DNA of 57,401 nucleotides. Source: Actinomyces oris (GTDB lineage Bacteria > Actinomycetota > Actinomycetes > Actinomycetales > Actinomycetaceae). This document shows positions 25,233-34,224 of the stretch, in pieces. The notes beneath the pieces were generated by a model, which saw only the letters and a program-made list of their open reading frames with translations, had not been told where the DNA came from and made no database searches. Both the position numbers and the translations under genes were made by a program. The stretch spans positions 1 through 57,401 of the forward strand of contig NZ_MSKL01000001.1 of assembly GCF_001937665.1 (NCBI RefSeq), in the 5' to 3' direction. The number at the start of each line of letters is the position of its first letter. The first letter of the stretch is position 1.

Positions 25233-26357
25233 TCAGGGGCGGGTGGGGTCCTCGGCCTCCAGTGAGGGCGCCAGCAGCCGGCGGAAGGACTCCACCCGCG
25301 CGCGCCGCTCCTCGGGGGTGGCGGAGGTTCCCGATGCGGCCGGCCCATCTGCCGCGCTCGCCCACCTGTCCAGGGCGCAGTCGACGACGCCGTCCTCGTG
25401 GGTGCACCCGCGCGGGCAGTCCTCGGCCACGGAGGCCAGATCCGGGAAGCCCCGCAGGACGTCGGCGCTGCCGACGTGGGAAACCCCGAAGGAACGCACG
25501 CCGGGGGTGTCGATGACCCAACCGCCCCCGGGCAGCTCGAGGGCCTGAAGACTGGTGGAGGTGTGGCGGCCTCGGCCGGTGACCTCGTTGACGTGTCCTG
25601 TGGCGCGGTCGGCTCCGGGCACGAGTGCGTTGATGAGCGTGGACTTGCCGACCCCGGAGTGGCCCACGAGGACCGAGGATGCGCCGTTGAGCGCCTGGCG
25701 GACCGCCTCGACGCCGTCGTCGGGTCGCTCGTCGTCGGCGCCGGTCTGGGAGGGGCCGGCCCCGGGGCCGTGGGGGCTCAGTCGTGTGGCCAGGCAGCGC
25801 ACGCCCAGGGGGCTGTAGAGACTCGTCAACGGGGCGGCGTCGGCCAGGTCGGTCTTGGTGAGCACGATGAGCGGCTCCATGCCGGCGTCGTAGGCGGCCA
25901 CGAGGTAGCGGTCGATCATGCGCGGGCGCGGCTCGGGGTCGGTCACGGCGGTGACGATGACGAGCTTGTGCGCGTTGGCGACGATCGCCCTCTCGGTGCC
26001 GGCGGCGTCCCCGTCCTCGGCGCTGCGGCGCAGCAGGGTGGTGCGCTCCTCGATGCGGACCATGCGCGCCAGGGTGCCTTTGCGGCCGCTGGTGTCTCCG
26101 ACGACGGCGACCCGGTCGCCGACGACGACCTTGCCCCGACCCAGCTCGCGGGCCTTCATGGCGGTGATGTTGCCGCTGGAGTCCTCGGTGAGGCCCGGCT
26201 CGTCCAGGCGGATGCGGTAGTGGCCGCGGTCGATGCGGGTGACCATGCCCAGCGCCGCGTCGGCGTGGCTGGGGCGCTGCTTGGTGCGCGGGCGCGAGCC
26301 CCGACCGGGGCGGACCCTCACGCGCGGGTCGTCGGTGCCGATGTCGCGGCGGGCCAT
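25233..26357 (-). CDS. rsgA: ribosome small-subunit maturation GTPase RsgA
   Basis: Circularly permuted GTPase that acts late in 30S subunit assembly. An N-terminal OB-fold (about 35-105) is followed by G motifs in permuted order: TKTD (G4) near 167, GHSGVGKST (G1) near 235 and DTPG (G3). The C-terminal zinc knuckle is CPRGCTHEDGVVDC. The length of 374 is slightly above the usual 300-350 because of a Gly/Ala/Asp-rich insert between G4 and G1. Its ATG overlaps the aroA stop. Confidence 0.94.
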   Translation of the reverse strand: MARRDIGTDDPRVRVRPGRGSRPRTKQRPSHADAALGMVTRIDRGHYRIRLDEPGLTEDSSGNITAMKARELGRGKVVVGDRVAVVGDTSGRKGTLARMVRIEERTTLLRRSAEDGDAAGTERAIVANAHKLVIVTAVTDPEPRPRMIDRYLVAAYDAGMEPLIVLTKTDLADAAPLTSLYSPLGVRCLATRLSPHGPGAGPSQTGADDERPDDGVEAVRQALNGASSVLVGHSGVGKSTLINALVPGADRATGHVNEVTGRGRHTSTSLQALELPGGGWVIDTPGVRSFGVSHVGSADVLRGFPDLASVAEDCPRGCTHEDGVVDCALDRWASAADGPAASGTSATPEERRARVESFRRLLAPSLEAEDPTRP

Positions 26358-27811
26358 CAGGCGCCATCTCCCGGAGTGGTCGGCTCAAGGCGCGATTCAG
26401 GGGCCGGTCCGGTGCCGCCCTCACCGGCGGCGGTGGCCAGCATGGCGGCCCACAGGCTTTCAAAGCCGGGGAGCGTCTTGGAGGTGCACTCGACGTCGTC
26501 CAGGCTCACCCCGTCCACGCTCAGGCCGATGATGGCGGCGAAGGTGGCCATCCGGTGGTCGGCGTAGGAGTGCAGGGCGGCGCCGTGCAACGGGGCGGGG
26601 CGGATGATGAGCCCGTCGTCGCTCTCCTCGGCGTCCCCGCCCAGGAGGCGGATCTGGGTCGCCAGGGCCGCCAGGCGGTCGGTCTCGTGCCCGCGCAGGT
26701 GCGCGATGCCGGTGAGGCTGCTGGTATGGCCCTGGGCCCCGGCGAGGGTGGCCAGAGCCGCCACCGTGGGGGCCAGCTCGCCGACGTCGGACAGGTCCGC
26801 GTGGATCCCGGTCAGCCGCCCGGTGCCGCGGGCCTCGAGCGCCCCGTCAGCGAGTGTCACCTCGCCACCCAGACGGGGGAGGAGCTCGCGCCAGGCGTCC
26901 CCGGCCTGGGTCGTGGCCGCCGGCCAGTGGGGGACGCTGACCCGGCCTCCGGCCACGAGGGCGGCCGCCAGGAAGGGCCCGGCGTTGGACAGGTCCGGCT
27001 CGATCGTCACCTGCCCGCCGCGGGGGCGGCCGGGGTGGATCCGCCAGGTGCGCTCGCCGTCGCCGGCCCCGGGGGCGGGCTCGTCAACGGCGATGCCCCG
27101 CTCGCGCAGTGTCGCCACCGTCATGGCCACATGAGTCAGCGAGGGCACCGGCCCGGTGGGGGTGAGCTCCAGGCCGCCGGGCAGGAGGGCGCCCAGGAGC
27201 AGGAGGGCGGAGACGAACTGGGAGGAGGCCGAGCCGTCGACCGTCACTCGGGTGTTCCGGGCTCGCAGGAGTGCGCCGTCGCCGGGGCCGATGCGCACAG
27301 GCAGGAAGCCGGGCTCACCGAGGTGGGTCACTTCCGCGCCCAGGGCGGCCAGCGCGTCGAGCAGAGGCGCCATGGGGCGGCGCCGGGCGGCCTCGTCCCC
27401 GTCGAAGACGACCGGGGTGTCGGCCAGGGCGGCCAGCACGGGCACGAAACGCATGACGGTCCCGGCCAGGCCGACGTCGATACGGCCGACGCCGTCGGGT
27501 CCGGCCTGCACTCGCAGCGGCAGGGGAGCCGGCGTGACGCGTAGCCGCGTGCCGGTCTCGTCAAGGTCCTCGAAGCGGGCGCCGAGCACGCTCAAGGCGG
27601 CGAGCATGAGCTCGGTGTCGCGCGAGCGCAGGAGCCCGCTGAGCGTCATCTGCGCGTCGGCAACGGCGGCCAGGAGCAGGGCCCGGGCACTGAGCGACTT
27701 CGACCCCGGCAGCTCCACGACGGCGTCCAGCGCCCCGGTCGCCACCGGTGCCCGCCACGGCTCGGCGGATCTACCTGAGGAGGCCGGGGTGGTGCCGGGG
27801 GCGTGGGTCAT
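26357..27811 (-). CDS. aroA: 3-phosphoshikimate 1-carboxyvinyltransferase (EPSP synthase)
   Basis: Sixth step of the shikimate pathway, joining PEP to shikimate-3-phosphate. The 484-residue product has [12 protein letters not shown] near residue 34, GLAGTVMRF, the [11 protein letters not shown] loop and [10 protein letters not shown]. In the first motif the usual Asn before Arg (GSKxxxNR) reads Ala; Lys, Ser and Arg are kept. Both ends overlap neighbours at ATGA (icd upstream, rsgA downstream), so the three genes are a coupled run. Confidence 0.94.
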   Translation of the reverse strand: MTHAPGTTPASSGRSAEPWRAPVATGALDAVVELPGSKSLSARALLLAAVADAQMTLSGLLRSRDTELMLAALSVLGARFEDLDETGTRLRVTPAPLPLRVQAGPDGVGRIDVGLAGTVMRFVPVLAALADTPVVFDGDEAARRRPMAPLLDALAALGAEVTHLGEPGFLPVRIGPGDGALLRARNTRVTVDGSASSQFVSALLLLGALLPGGLELTPTGPVPSLTHVAMTVATLRERGIAVDEPAPGAGDGERTWRIHPGRPRGGQVTIEPDLSNAGPFLAAALVAGGRVSVPHWPAATTQAGDAWRELLPRLGGEVTLADGALEARGTGRLTGIHADLSDVGELAPTVAALATLAGAQGHTSSLTGIAHLRGHETDRLAALATQIRLLGGDAEESDDGLIIRPAPLHGAALHSYADHRMATFAAIIGLSVDGVSLDDVECTSKTLPGFESLWAAMLATAAGEGGTGPAPESRLEPTTPGDGA

Positions 27812-30084
27812 ACGAGGGCCTCGATGACCGCGTTGAGGGTGGTCGAGGGGCGCATGGCGGCATCGGTCAGGGCCTGGTCGGGACGGTAGTAGCCGCCGAT
27901 GTCCACCGGGGAGCCCTGGACGTCCAGGAGCTCGGCCTGGATCGTGTCGTTGAAGGCCTCGAGCTGCTGGGCGATCGGGGAGAAGACGGCGGCGAGCTCG
28001 GGGCTGGTCTCCTGCCCGGCCAGCTCGCGGGCCCAGTACAGGGCCAGCCAGGCGTGCGAGCCGCGGTTGTCGATCTGTCCCAGGCGGCGCGCCGGTGAAC
28101 GATTCTCCTCCAGCAGCAGGGCCGTGGCGGCCTCCAGGGCATCGGCCAGGACCTCGGCGCGCTCGTTGCCACTGACCTGGGCCACGTGGTGGAAGGCCTC
28201 CGCCAGGGCCAGGAACTCGCCCAGGGAGTCCCAGCGCAGGTAGTCCTCCTCGAGCAGCTGGCGCACGTGCTTGGGTGCCGAGCCCCCGGCCCCGGTCTCA
28301 TACAGGCCGCCGCCGTTCATCAGCGGCACCACCGAGAGCATCTTGGCGCTCGTGCCCAGCTCGAGGATGGGGAAGAGGTCCGTGTTGTAGTCGCGCAGCA
28401 CGTTGCCGGTCACCGAGATCGTGTCCTCGCCGCGGCGGGCGCGCTCCAGGGACAGGCGCGTGGCCGCCACCGGGTCCAGGACGCGGATGTCCAGGCCCTC
28501 GGTGTCCTCCTCTGCCAGGTAACGGTGCACCAGGTCGATGAGGACGGCGTCGTGGCCACGCTCGGGGTCCAGCCAGAAGACGGCCGGGGCACCGGTGGCC
28601 CGGGCCCGCGTGACCGCCAGGTGCACCCAGTCGCGGATGGGGGCGTCCTGGGTGGTGCAGGCCCGCCAGATGTCGCCGGCCGCCACCTCGTGGGACAGCA
28701 GTACCGCACCGGGCTCGGCGCCCGCGCCCTCGACCACGACGACCTCGACGGTGCCGTCGGCCGGGATGAGGAAGGTCTTGTCGTGGCTGCCGTACTCCTC
28801 GGCCTTGCGGGCCATGAGGCCCACATTGGGCACCGAGCCCATGGTGGCCGGGTCCAGGGCCCCGTGGGTGCGGCAGTCCTCGATGACGGTCTGGTAGACC
28901 CCGGCGTAGGAGGAGTCCGGGATGACGGCGAGCGTGTCCGCGGTCTGGCCGTCCGGTCCCCACAGGTGGCCGCCGGCACGGATCATGGCGGGCATGGAGG
29001 CATCGATGATGACGTCACTGGGCACGTGCAGGTTCGTGATGCCGCGGTCGGAGTCCACCATGGACAGACGGGGCCCGGCGGCGAGCTCGGCCTTGATGGC
29101 TGCGCGGATCTCCTCACCCTGGGGTAGCGAGTCCAGGCCCGCCAGGATCGAGGCCAGCCCGTCCTCGGCGCGCAGACCCGCCTCGGCCAGTACCCGCCCG
29201 TAGGTGGAGAAGACGCCCGGAAGGGCGGCGCGCACCGCGTGACCGAAGATGATCGGGTCGGAGACCTTCATCATCGTGGCCTTGAGGTGCACCGACAGCA
29301 GCAGGTCCTCATCCTTGGCGGCGGCCACCTGTCGGGTGAGGAACTCGTCCAGGGCGGCGGCGCTCATGAAGGTGGCGTCCACAACCTCCCCGGCCGTCAC
29401 CGGCAGCGACTCCCGCAGGACGAGCGGCTCGCCGCCGTCGGCCGGGCGCAACCGGATCTGCAGGGTGCCGGCCTCGGGGACGACGACGCTGCGCTCGTTG
29501 CGCCGGAAGTCGCCCGATCCCATCGTGGCCACGCGGGTGCGCGACTCAGGTGACCAGGCCCCCATCGAGTGCGGGTGGGAGCGGGCGTAGGCCTTGACGG
29601 CCGCCGGGGCGCGCCGGTCCGAGTTGCCCTCGCGCAGGACGGGGTTGACGGCGCTGCCCTTGACGGCGTCGTAGGCGGCGCGGGCCTCCTGCTCGGCGGG
29701 CGTGGCAGGGGAGTCGGGGTAGTCGGGGATCTCGTGGCCCAGGGCCTGGAGCTCGGCGATGGCGGCCTTGAGCTGAGGCAGGGAGGCCGAGATGTTGGGC
29801 AGCTTGATGATCGTGGCCGCCGGCGACTGGGTGAGCTCACCCAGGCGGGCCAGGTCGTCGTCGGCCAGGGAGAAGGCCGCCAGAATGCGTCCCGCCAACG
29901 AGATGTCCGCCGTGCCCACGCTCACGCCCGCCCGCTGGGCGAAACCGCGCACGATCGGCAGGAAGGAGTGGGTCGCCAGCATCGGGGCCTCGTCGGTCCA
30001 GGTGTAGACGATGTCGGGCTCCGCAGTCTGTTCCGACTGGGTCGACTGGCTGGCCTGAGCCTGCTGGGCGGACTGGACGGTCAT
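27808..30084 (-). CDS. icd: monomeric NADP-dependent isocitrate dehydrogenase
   Basis: Oxidative decarboxylation of isocitrate to 2-oxoglutarate in the citric acid cycle. At 758 residues it is the large monomeric (type II) enzyme, slightly longer than the usual 740 because of a 20-residue Gln/Ser-rich N-terminal lead. Family stretches include [23 protein letters not shown] and [18 protein letters not shown] lies six bases before the ATG. Kgd, encoded 4 kb away, uses its product. Confidence 0.96.
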   Translation of the reverse strand: MTVQSAQQAQASQSTQSEQTAEPDIVYTWTDEAPMLATHSFLPIVRGFAQRAGVSVGTADISLAGRILAAFSLADDDLARLGELTQSPAATIIKLPNISASLPQLKAAIAELQALGHEIPDYPDSPATPAEQEARAAYDAVKGSAVNPVLREGNSDRRAPAAVKAYARSHPHSMGAWSPESRTRVATMGSGDFRRNERSVVVPEAGTLQIRLRPADGGEPLVLRESLPVTAGEVVDATFMSAAALDEFLTRQVAAAKDEDLLLSVHLKATMMKVSDPIIFGHAVRAALPGVFSTYGRVLAEAGLRAEDGLASILAGLDSLPQGEEIRAAIKAELAAGPRLSMVDSDRGITNLHVPSDVIIDASMPAMIRAGGHLWGPDGQTADTLAVIPDSSYAGVYQTVIEDCRTHGALDPATMGSVPNVGLMARKAEEYGSHDKTFLIPADGTVEVVVVEGAGAEPGAVLLSHEVAAGDIWRACTTQDAPIRDWVHLAVTRARATGAPAVFWLDPERGHDAVLIDLVHRYLAEEDTEGLDIRVLDPVAATRLSLERARRGEDTISVTGNVLRDYNTDLFPILELGTSAKMLSVVPLMNGGGLYETGAGGSAPKHVRQLLEEDYLRWDSLGEFLALAEAFHHVAQVSGNERAEVLADALEAATALLLEENRSPARRLGQIDNRGSHAWLALYWARELAGQETSPELAAVFSPIAQQLEAFNDTIQAELLDVQGSPVDIGGYYRPDQALTDAAMRPSTTLNAVIEALV

Positions 30085-30290
30085 GAGTGCTCCCTGCGTG
30101 TCGATGACGTGTCTGCGCGTGGTGGTGAGGTGGTGCGGGCGCGTCAGGGCGCCGCGACCGGTCGGCGGTCGACCGGGGTGAGAGTAGCCGCCGCCTGTGA
30201 CGCCCAGGTGACGGCTGCCGGGGCGTTTGGAATGGTGACGGGCCGACGGCGGACCCGGGCCTGGCGCCGACGGGTTCCGACTCAGGCGAC

Positions 30291-30791
30291 TCAGGCGGTC
30301 ACGTAGCGCTGCTGGACGGCTTGCTGAGCTGCCTGCAGCGCCTCACGCTGCTGGCGGGCGTTACGCACCTGCCAGGCCAGGGACGGCCTGCCCTGGCGGT
30401 CGACGGCGGCCAGCGCGAGCCCGGCTCCCAGAGCGGCCCCGCGCAGCAGCCCGGAGAGGGCCTCCTTGCGGGCCTGCGTCCCCTTGACCGCCCAGACGGG
30501 GTTGTTGACCACGGTGAGAGGCACGTTGAGGGCGGCCAGGATGGTGGCGTTCGTCCGGGGGGCCCGGCCGGCGGCCAGCCCCAGTCCGGCCACGAGGCTC
30601 ACGGCACCCGAGGCGCGGGTGAGCAGCCGGGCGTCGGAGGTCAGCACCGGTGGCAGACCGGCCCGCTCCAGCGTGGGGGCGACCTTCTCGAACTTCTCCA
30701 CGTGGCGCGACGGGCGCACCAGGGCGTCGAGTCCATCGACGATGAAGGGCGCAGCGAGCATGGGGCGGGCGAAGGAGCGCAGAATGTTCAT
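30291..30791 (-). CDS. DoxX-family membrane protein
   Basis: A 166-residue protein with four hydrophobic segments and the DoxX pattern at the start ([18 protein letters not shown]), followed by the [12 protein letters not shown] helix. The C-terminus is a Gln/Arg-rich soluble tail. Start MNILRSF at 30791 is preferred; GGAT and a G-run lie just before it, and the longer open frame upstream has poor coding character. DoxX proteins are membrane proteins of unclear role, sometimes tied to thiol and redox stress, which agrees with the divergent sigR/rsrA pair next door. Confidence 0.82.
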   Translation of the reverse strand: MNILRSFARPMLAAPFIVDGLDALVRPSRHVEKFEKVAPTLERAGLPPVLTSDARLLTRASGAVSLVAGLGLAAGRAPRTNATILAALNVPLTVVNNPVWAVKGTQARKEALSGLLRGAALGAGLALAAVDRQGRPSLAWQVRNARQQREALQAAQQAVQQRYVTA

Positions 30792-30874
30792 GCCCCCATC
30801 CTGACCTACGTGGGCGGCTCGGGCCAGCAATATCGGCGCTCGAACGTGGCGCGTGCCTCGCTGAACGCCGACGG

Positions 30875-30901
30875 GGAATGAATCCGGGGCGCCATCGTGT
30901 T
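30875..30901 (+). promoter_or_regulatory. candidate SigR/SigH-type promoter, GGAAT-N19-GTT
   Basis: GGAAT at 30875-30879 and GTT at 30899-30901 match the -35 and -10 elements recognised by SigR/SigH (consensus GGAAT-N18-GTT; the spacing here is one longer). Ten bases after the GTT is an in-frame ATG (30911) of the sigma gene, so this could drive a longer form of the sigma factor. Confidence 0.45.
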
Positions 30902-31121
30902 GGCCGGGACATGAGCACTCAGCAGCCGACCGCGTCGTCGTTGAGCCGGACCGCCCGCCGGCGGGGCGCACCGCCGAGCGGGCCACGAGGTCGCCATGAG
31001 CGACCCGGCCGGCAGGACGGGCACCGTCGGCACCGCGGCCTGCCGGGGCGAGCCGCCACGATGACCAGAACGATGACCGAGGCTCTCGGCGCAGGTGAGG
31101 CCGAGGACCCCTGGAGCACGT

Positions 31122-31127
31122 TAGGCT
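31122..31127 (+). promoter_or_regulatory. -10 box (TAGGCT) before the sigma gene
   Basis: TAGGCT fits TANNNT and lies five bases before ATG 31133 and eight before ATG 31136. It is the likely housekeeping promoter giving the short sigma factor from a nearly leaderless mRNA. Confidence 0.4.
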
Positions 31128-31132
31128 CATGG

Positions 31133-31804
31133 ATGATGACGGACATCGACGACCACACAGATGAGATCGCCCTGGACGAGGCGATCGATCCGGGCGATGG
31201 CGCGCACAGTCTGGACCGGGCTCCGGCCGGTGAGGACGAGGCCGCCCGGGCCGCCCGCTTCGAGGCCGAGGCCCTGCCCTACCTGGACCAGATCTACGGT
31301 GCCGCCCTGCGCATGACCCGCAACCGGGCCGATGCCGAGGACCTCGTGCAGGACACCTACGCCAAGGCCTTCGGCTCCTTCCACCAGTACCGGCCCGGCA
31401 CCAACCTCAAGGCCTGGCTCTACCGGATCCTGACCAACACCTTCATCAACTCCTACCGCAAGAAGCAGCGCGAGCCGCTCCAGTCCGACGCGGAGGCGGT
31501 CGAGGACTGGCAGCTGCACCGGGCCGCCTCCCACGACTCGGTGGGCCTGCCCAGTGCGGAGAACCTCGCCCTGGACTCCCTGCCGGACTCCGACATCAAG
31601 GACGCCCTGGGCCAGCTCACCGAGGACCGCCGCCTGGCCGTCTACCTGGCTGACGTGGAGGGCTTCTCCTACAAGGAGATCGCCGAGATCATGGACACGC
31701 CCATCGGCACCGTCATGTCCCGGCTGCACCGAGGGCGCCGCCAGCTGCGTGACCTGCTGGCCGACTACGCACGAGAGTACGGATACGGGGAGGAGGAGAA
31801 ATGA
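31133..31804 (+). CDS. sigH: ECF sigma factor of the SigR/SigH/RpoE type
   Basis: Redox or heat stress sigma factor that directs RNA polymerase to GGAAT/GTT promoters. The 223-residue short form has an acidic lead, then region 2 ([26 protein letters not shown] and the following helix) and region 4 ([38 protein letters not shown]). Its stop overlaps the anti-sigma start at ATGA. The frame stays open upstream to ATG 30911, adding 74 Arg/Gly-rich residues whose third-position G+C is lower than in clear genes here. That region follows a SigR-like promoter, so a second longer isoform is possible. Confidence 0.92.
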   Translation: MMTDIDDHTDEIALDEAIDPGDGAHSLDRAPAGEDEAARAARFEAEALPYLDQIYGAALRMTRNRADAEDLVQDTYAKAFGSFHQYRPGTNLKAWLYRILTNTFINSYRKKQREPLQSDAEAVEDWQLHRAASHDSVGLPSAENLALDSLPDSDIKDALGQLTEDRRLAVYLADVEGFSYKEIAEIMDTPIGTVMSRLHRGRRQLRDLLADYAREYGYGEEEK

Positions 31805-32238
31805 GAGACCGCATGGAACCGGGAGCCAACGGCGGCAAGAGCGCCGAGCCCACCAAGAACCCCCAGACAGCAGACGGTTCCCAGGACTGCTCCTGCGCCG
31901 AGGCCCGCGCCCACCTGGAGGCCTTCCTCGACCGCGAGTGCACCGCCGACCTCGCCGAGCGCCTCGCCCAGCATGTGGCCTCCTGCTCGCACTGCTCGCG
32001 CCTCGCCGACGCCGAGACCCATCTGCGGGAGATCCTGCGCTCGCGGTGTGCCGAGCAGGCCCCTCCCGAGCTGCGCGCCCGGGTCCTGGGGCGCCTGTCG
32101 GCCCTGCGCACCACCGCGGTGAGCGTGACGACGACGTCGACCACGACCCGGACCCAGGCCTCCGCCTCCGGGCAGGTCGTGCGTGTCGTGGAGTCCCGGG
32201 TCGAGTCCTCACGGACCGTCCGCTTCGAGCGCGACTGA
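31801..32238 (+). CDS. rsrA: zinc-binding anti-sigma factor, RsrA/RshA type
   Basis: Binds and silences the sigma factor until oxidation of its cysteines frees it. The ZAS motif HVASCSHC (H58, C62, C65) is present, with upstream C30 and C32 in DCSCAEAR, where RsrA has its further zinc or redox Cys. The 145-residue length exceeds typical RsrA (about 105) by a 25-residue N-terminal lead and a Thr/Ser/Val-rich tail. It overlaps the sigma gene by ATGA. Confidence 0.9.
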   Translation: MRDRMEPGANGGKSAEPTKNPQTADGSQDCSCAEARAHLEAFLDRECTADLAERLAQHVASCSHCSRLADAETHLREILRSRCAEQAPPELRARVLGRLSALRTTAVSVTTTSTTTRTQASASGQVVRVVESRVESSRTVRFERD

Positions 32239-32377
32239 GGGTGCGGCGGCAGCGACGTGTGGTCGCCTTCACCGGCTGGTCGGCGGCACGAGACTGGCCG
32301 GGGCGCGTCGCCGTGTGCGAGAATCAGCGGCGTTCCGTGCCCCCTCGTGGGGCGAGTCAAGACACGAGGAGGCAGTG

Positions 32378-32452
32378 ATGAGCAAGCGCGGTCGTAAGCG
32401 TCGTGCACGCGCCAAGTCCAGCGCCAACCACGGCAAGCGTCCCAACGCCTGA
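32378..32452 (+). CDS. ribosomal protein bL37 (24 residues)
   Basis: A 24-codon gene for a very basic peptide, MSKRGRKRRARAK... ending NHGKRPNA. It matches the actinobacterial large-subunit protein bL37 (COX24/AURKAIP1-like family), which has this length and the same KRGRK start and ANHGKRPN end. GAGGAGG with five-base spacing precedes the ATG. A 17-bp hairpin terminator follows 40 bases later. It stands alone between rsrA and the YczE gene. Confidence 0.9.
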   Translation: MSKRGRKRRARAKSSANHGKRPNA

Positions 32453-32492
32453 GCCGGGTAGCGCGCCGAGCGCAACGCCCTGAGACATAACA

Positions 32493-32531
32493 GACGTCGG
32501 CCGGTCACCACTGCGGTGACCGGCCGACGTC
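32493..32531 (+). terminator. 17-bp hairpin after bL37
   Basis: Arms 32493-32509 and 32515-32531 (GACGTCGGCCGGTCACC and complement) pair perfectly around the loop ACTGC, followed by GTTCTT. Confidence 0.85.
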
Positions 32532-32745
32532 GTTCTTGAGCCGTTCCGGAACCGCCCTGGTCAGGCGCCGGTTTGCGCTCCCAGCCTGGGGCCTACGGCC
32601 TTGACGGTGATGAGACGCTGAGGTGTGAGCCGCGGAACACAGCCTGATTCGTGGTGAGGGGCACTGTTCAACCTCTCATCGAGGAACCCGGTGGTGTCTC
32701 GTAGGTATGGCCTTGCCGGCTCCTCCTCAACGACGGCGGTGTGAC

Positions 32746-33480
32746 ATGAACCTGAGGACCCTGACAGCACCAGACCAGTGGACACTCTCTGACAACTCGC
32801 TCCTGCGGCGCATCCTCGTGTGCTTCCTGGGGGAGGTGATCACGGCAGTCGGGATCGCGATCTGCCTGGAGGGCAAGAGCGGCGTCGACCCGTTCACCGC
32901 CTTCCTCCAGGGCATCTCCCACGTCTCTGGGATCTCCTTCGCGGCGATCGTCCCGATCGTCAACATCATCATGCTGATCCTCGTCTTCCCCTTCGACCGG
33001 TCCATCTTCGGCCTGGGGACGGTCATCAACTTCACCGTCGTGGGTGTCCTCGTGGACCACTTCCGCCCGATCTACCGCAGCTTCTTCCACGTCGAGTACT
33101 CCGTCGGCAGCATGCTCCTCCACCTGGCGATCGGGTTGCCGCTGTTCTGCCTGGGAGTCTCCATGTACATCACCTGCGACCTGGGCCAGTGCCCCTATGA
33201 CGGGATCGCTCCCTCGCTCAGGCGGCACTTCCCGCGCTACAGCTACCGCGCCTACCGGCTGGTCCAGGACATCATCACGATCTTCCTGGCCCTGCTCCTG
33301 ATCAGGTTCGACCTCTCACTGGGCATCGTCGCCCTGGGCACGGTCATCATGGGCTTCTTCATCGGCCCCATCGTCGGTTTCTTCAACAACCACGTCTCCA
33401 ACCGCCTGGTGGGGATCAGCGGCGACATCTTCGCCGTCTCCGAGTCGTCGTCTGACGAAGGCTCCCCGGCGCCTGCCTGA
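32746..33480 (+). CDS. YczE/YitT-family membrane protein
   Basis: About 244 residues with five to six hydrophobic helices. Features of the YczE family are GVDPFTAFLQGISHVSGIS near the N-terminus, LGVSMYITCDLGQCPYDGI in the middle, and a GFFIGPIVGFFNNH end. The function of the family is not established. A start 13 codons upstream (32707) is also open. The 290 bases before it, after the bL37 terminator, show no gene. Downstream it converges on the SGNH gene 18 bp away. Confidence 0.8.
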   Translation: MNLRTLTAPDQWTLSDNSLLRRILVCFLGEVITAVGIAICLEGKSGVDPFTAFLQGISHVSGISFAAIVPIVNIIMLILVFPFDRSIFGLGTVINFTVVGVLVDHFRPIYRSFFHVEYSVGSMLLHLAIGLPLFCLGVSMYITCDLGQCPYDGIAPSLRRHFPRYSYRAYRLVQDIITIFLALLLIRFDLSLGIVALGTVIMGFFIGPIVGFFNNHVSNRLVGISGDIFAVSESSSDEGSPAPA

Positions 33481-33498
33481 CCGGCGGGTATCGAGGCT

Positions 33499-34092
33499 TC
33501 AGGACTCGGGGCGCTCGACGCCGAGCCACTCGTACCAGCCGCGGTGCAGGACCAGCCAGGCCAGCAGACCGTAGCCGGCCTGGCCCGGGTGCGTGCCGCC
33601 GGCGGCGGCGACGTCGGCCGTCCACTGCTCGTGGTTGCGCAGCGGCTCGAAGGCGTCCACGTAGGGCACGTTGCGCCGCAGGCACACCTCCTCGGCGGCC
33701 TGGGACAGCTGGGCGGTGGCATCGGGATCGGCCTCCGGCAGGGGAGGGGGACCGACGACGAAGCACTCGCGGTGGTCGGAGGCGGCGGTGTCGAGGATGT
33801 TGGCCAGGGCCAGGCGGGAGCGGGCGTAGGAGATGCCGGCGAGCACGTCGGCCACGCCCAGCCCCACGACGAGCCGGTTGATGCCGGTGTGCGTGGAGCG
33901 CCGGGCCACCTCGGGACCCCAGCGGTCGGACATCTGCGCTGTTGTCTCACCGGGAACCGCCAGCGAGGTCCACAGGATGTCGGCGTCCCGCGGAGTGCGG
34001 GCCATGACCCGGCCCGTCCATCCCAGGGCGCGCCCGTCACCATGACCGGCCACCAGCTCGTCGCCGATGAAGCTCAGCCTCGTCTCACGCAT
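33499..34092 (-). CDS. SGNH-fold protein with altered catalytic motif (GDEL)
   Basis: A 197-residue protein with SGNH/GDSL hydrolase layout: block I reads FIGDELVAGHGD, so the nucleophile Ser of GDS(L) is Glu. The segment where block III (GxND) is expected reads GLGVAD, and block V reads GGTHPGQAGY, keeping His but with Thr/Gly where DxxH is usual. By sequence it may be catalytically dead or use other chemistry, for instance binding. Trp/Gly after block I (ALGWTGRV) is typical of one actinobacterial subgroup. No signal peptide is seen, so it is probably cytoplasmic. Confidence 0.75.
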   Translation of the reverse strand: MRETRLSFIGDELVAGHGDGRALGWTGRVMARTPRDADILWTSLAVPGETTAQMSDRWGPEVARRSTHTGINRLVVGLGVADVLAGISYARSRLALANILDTAASDHRECFVVGPPPLPEADPDATAQLSQAAEEVCLRRNVPYVDAFEPLRNHEQWTADVAAAGGTHPGQAGYGLLAWLVLHRGWYEWLGVERPES

Positions 34093-34224
34093 GACAGCGC
34101 CTCCTCATGCCTCATGATCCCTCATGCTGTCTTGACATTATCGTGACCTTGGGTTGTAACGGTGGAGGCTGACGGCATTTCGGAGGGGCTGACCGGGGAC
34201 GGACCGGTGATGACCGGCCTCGTC

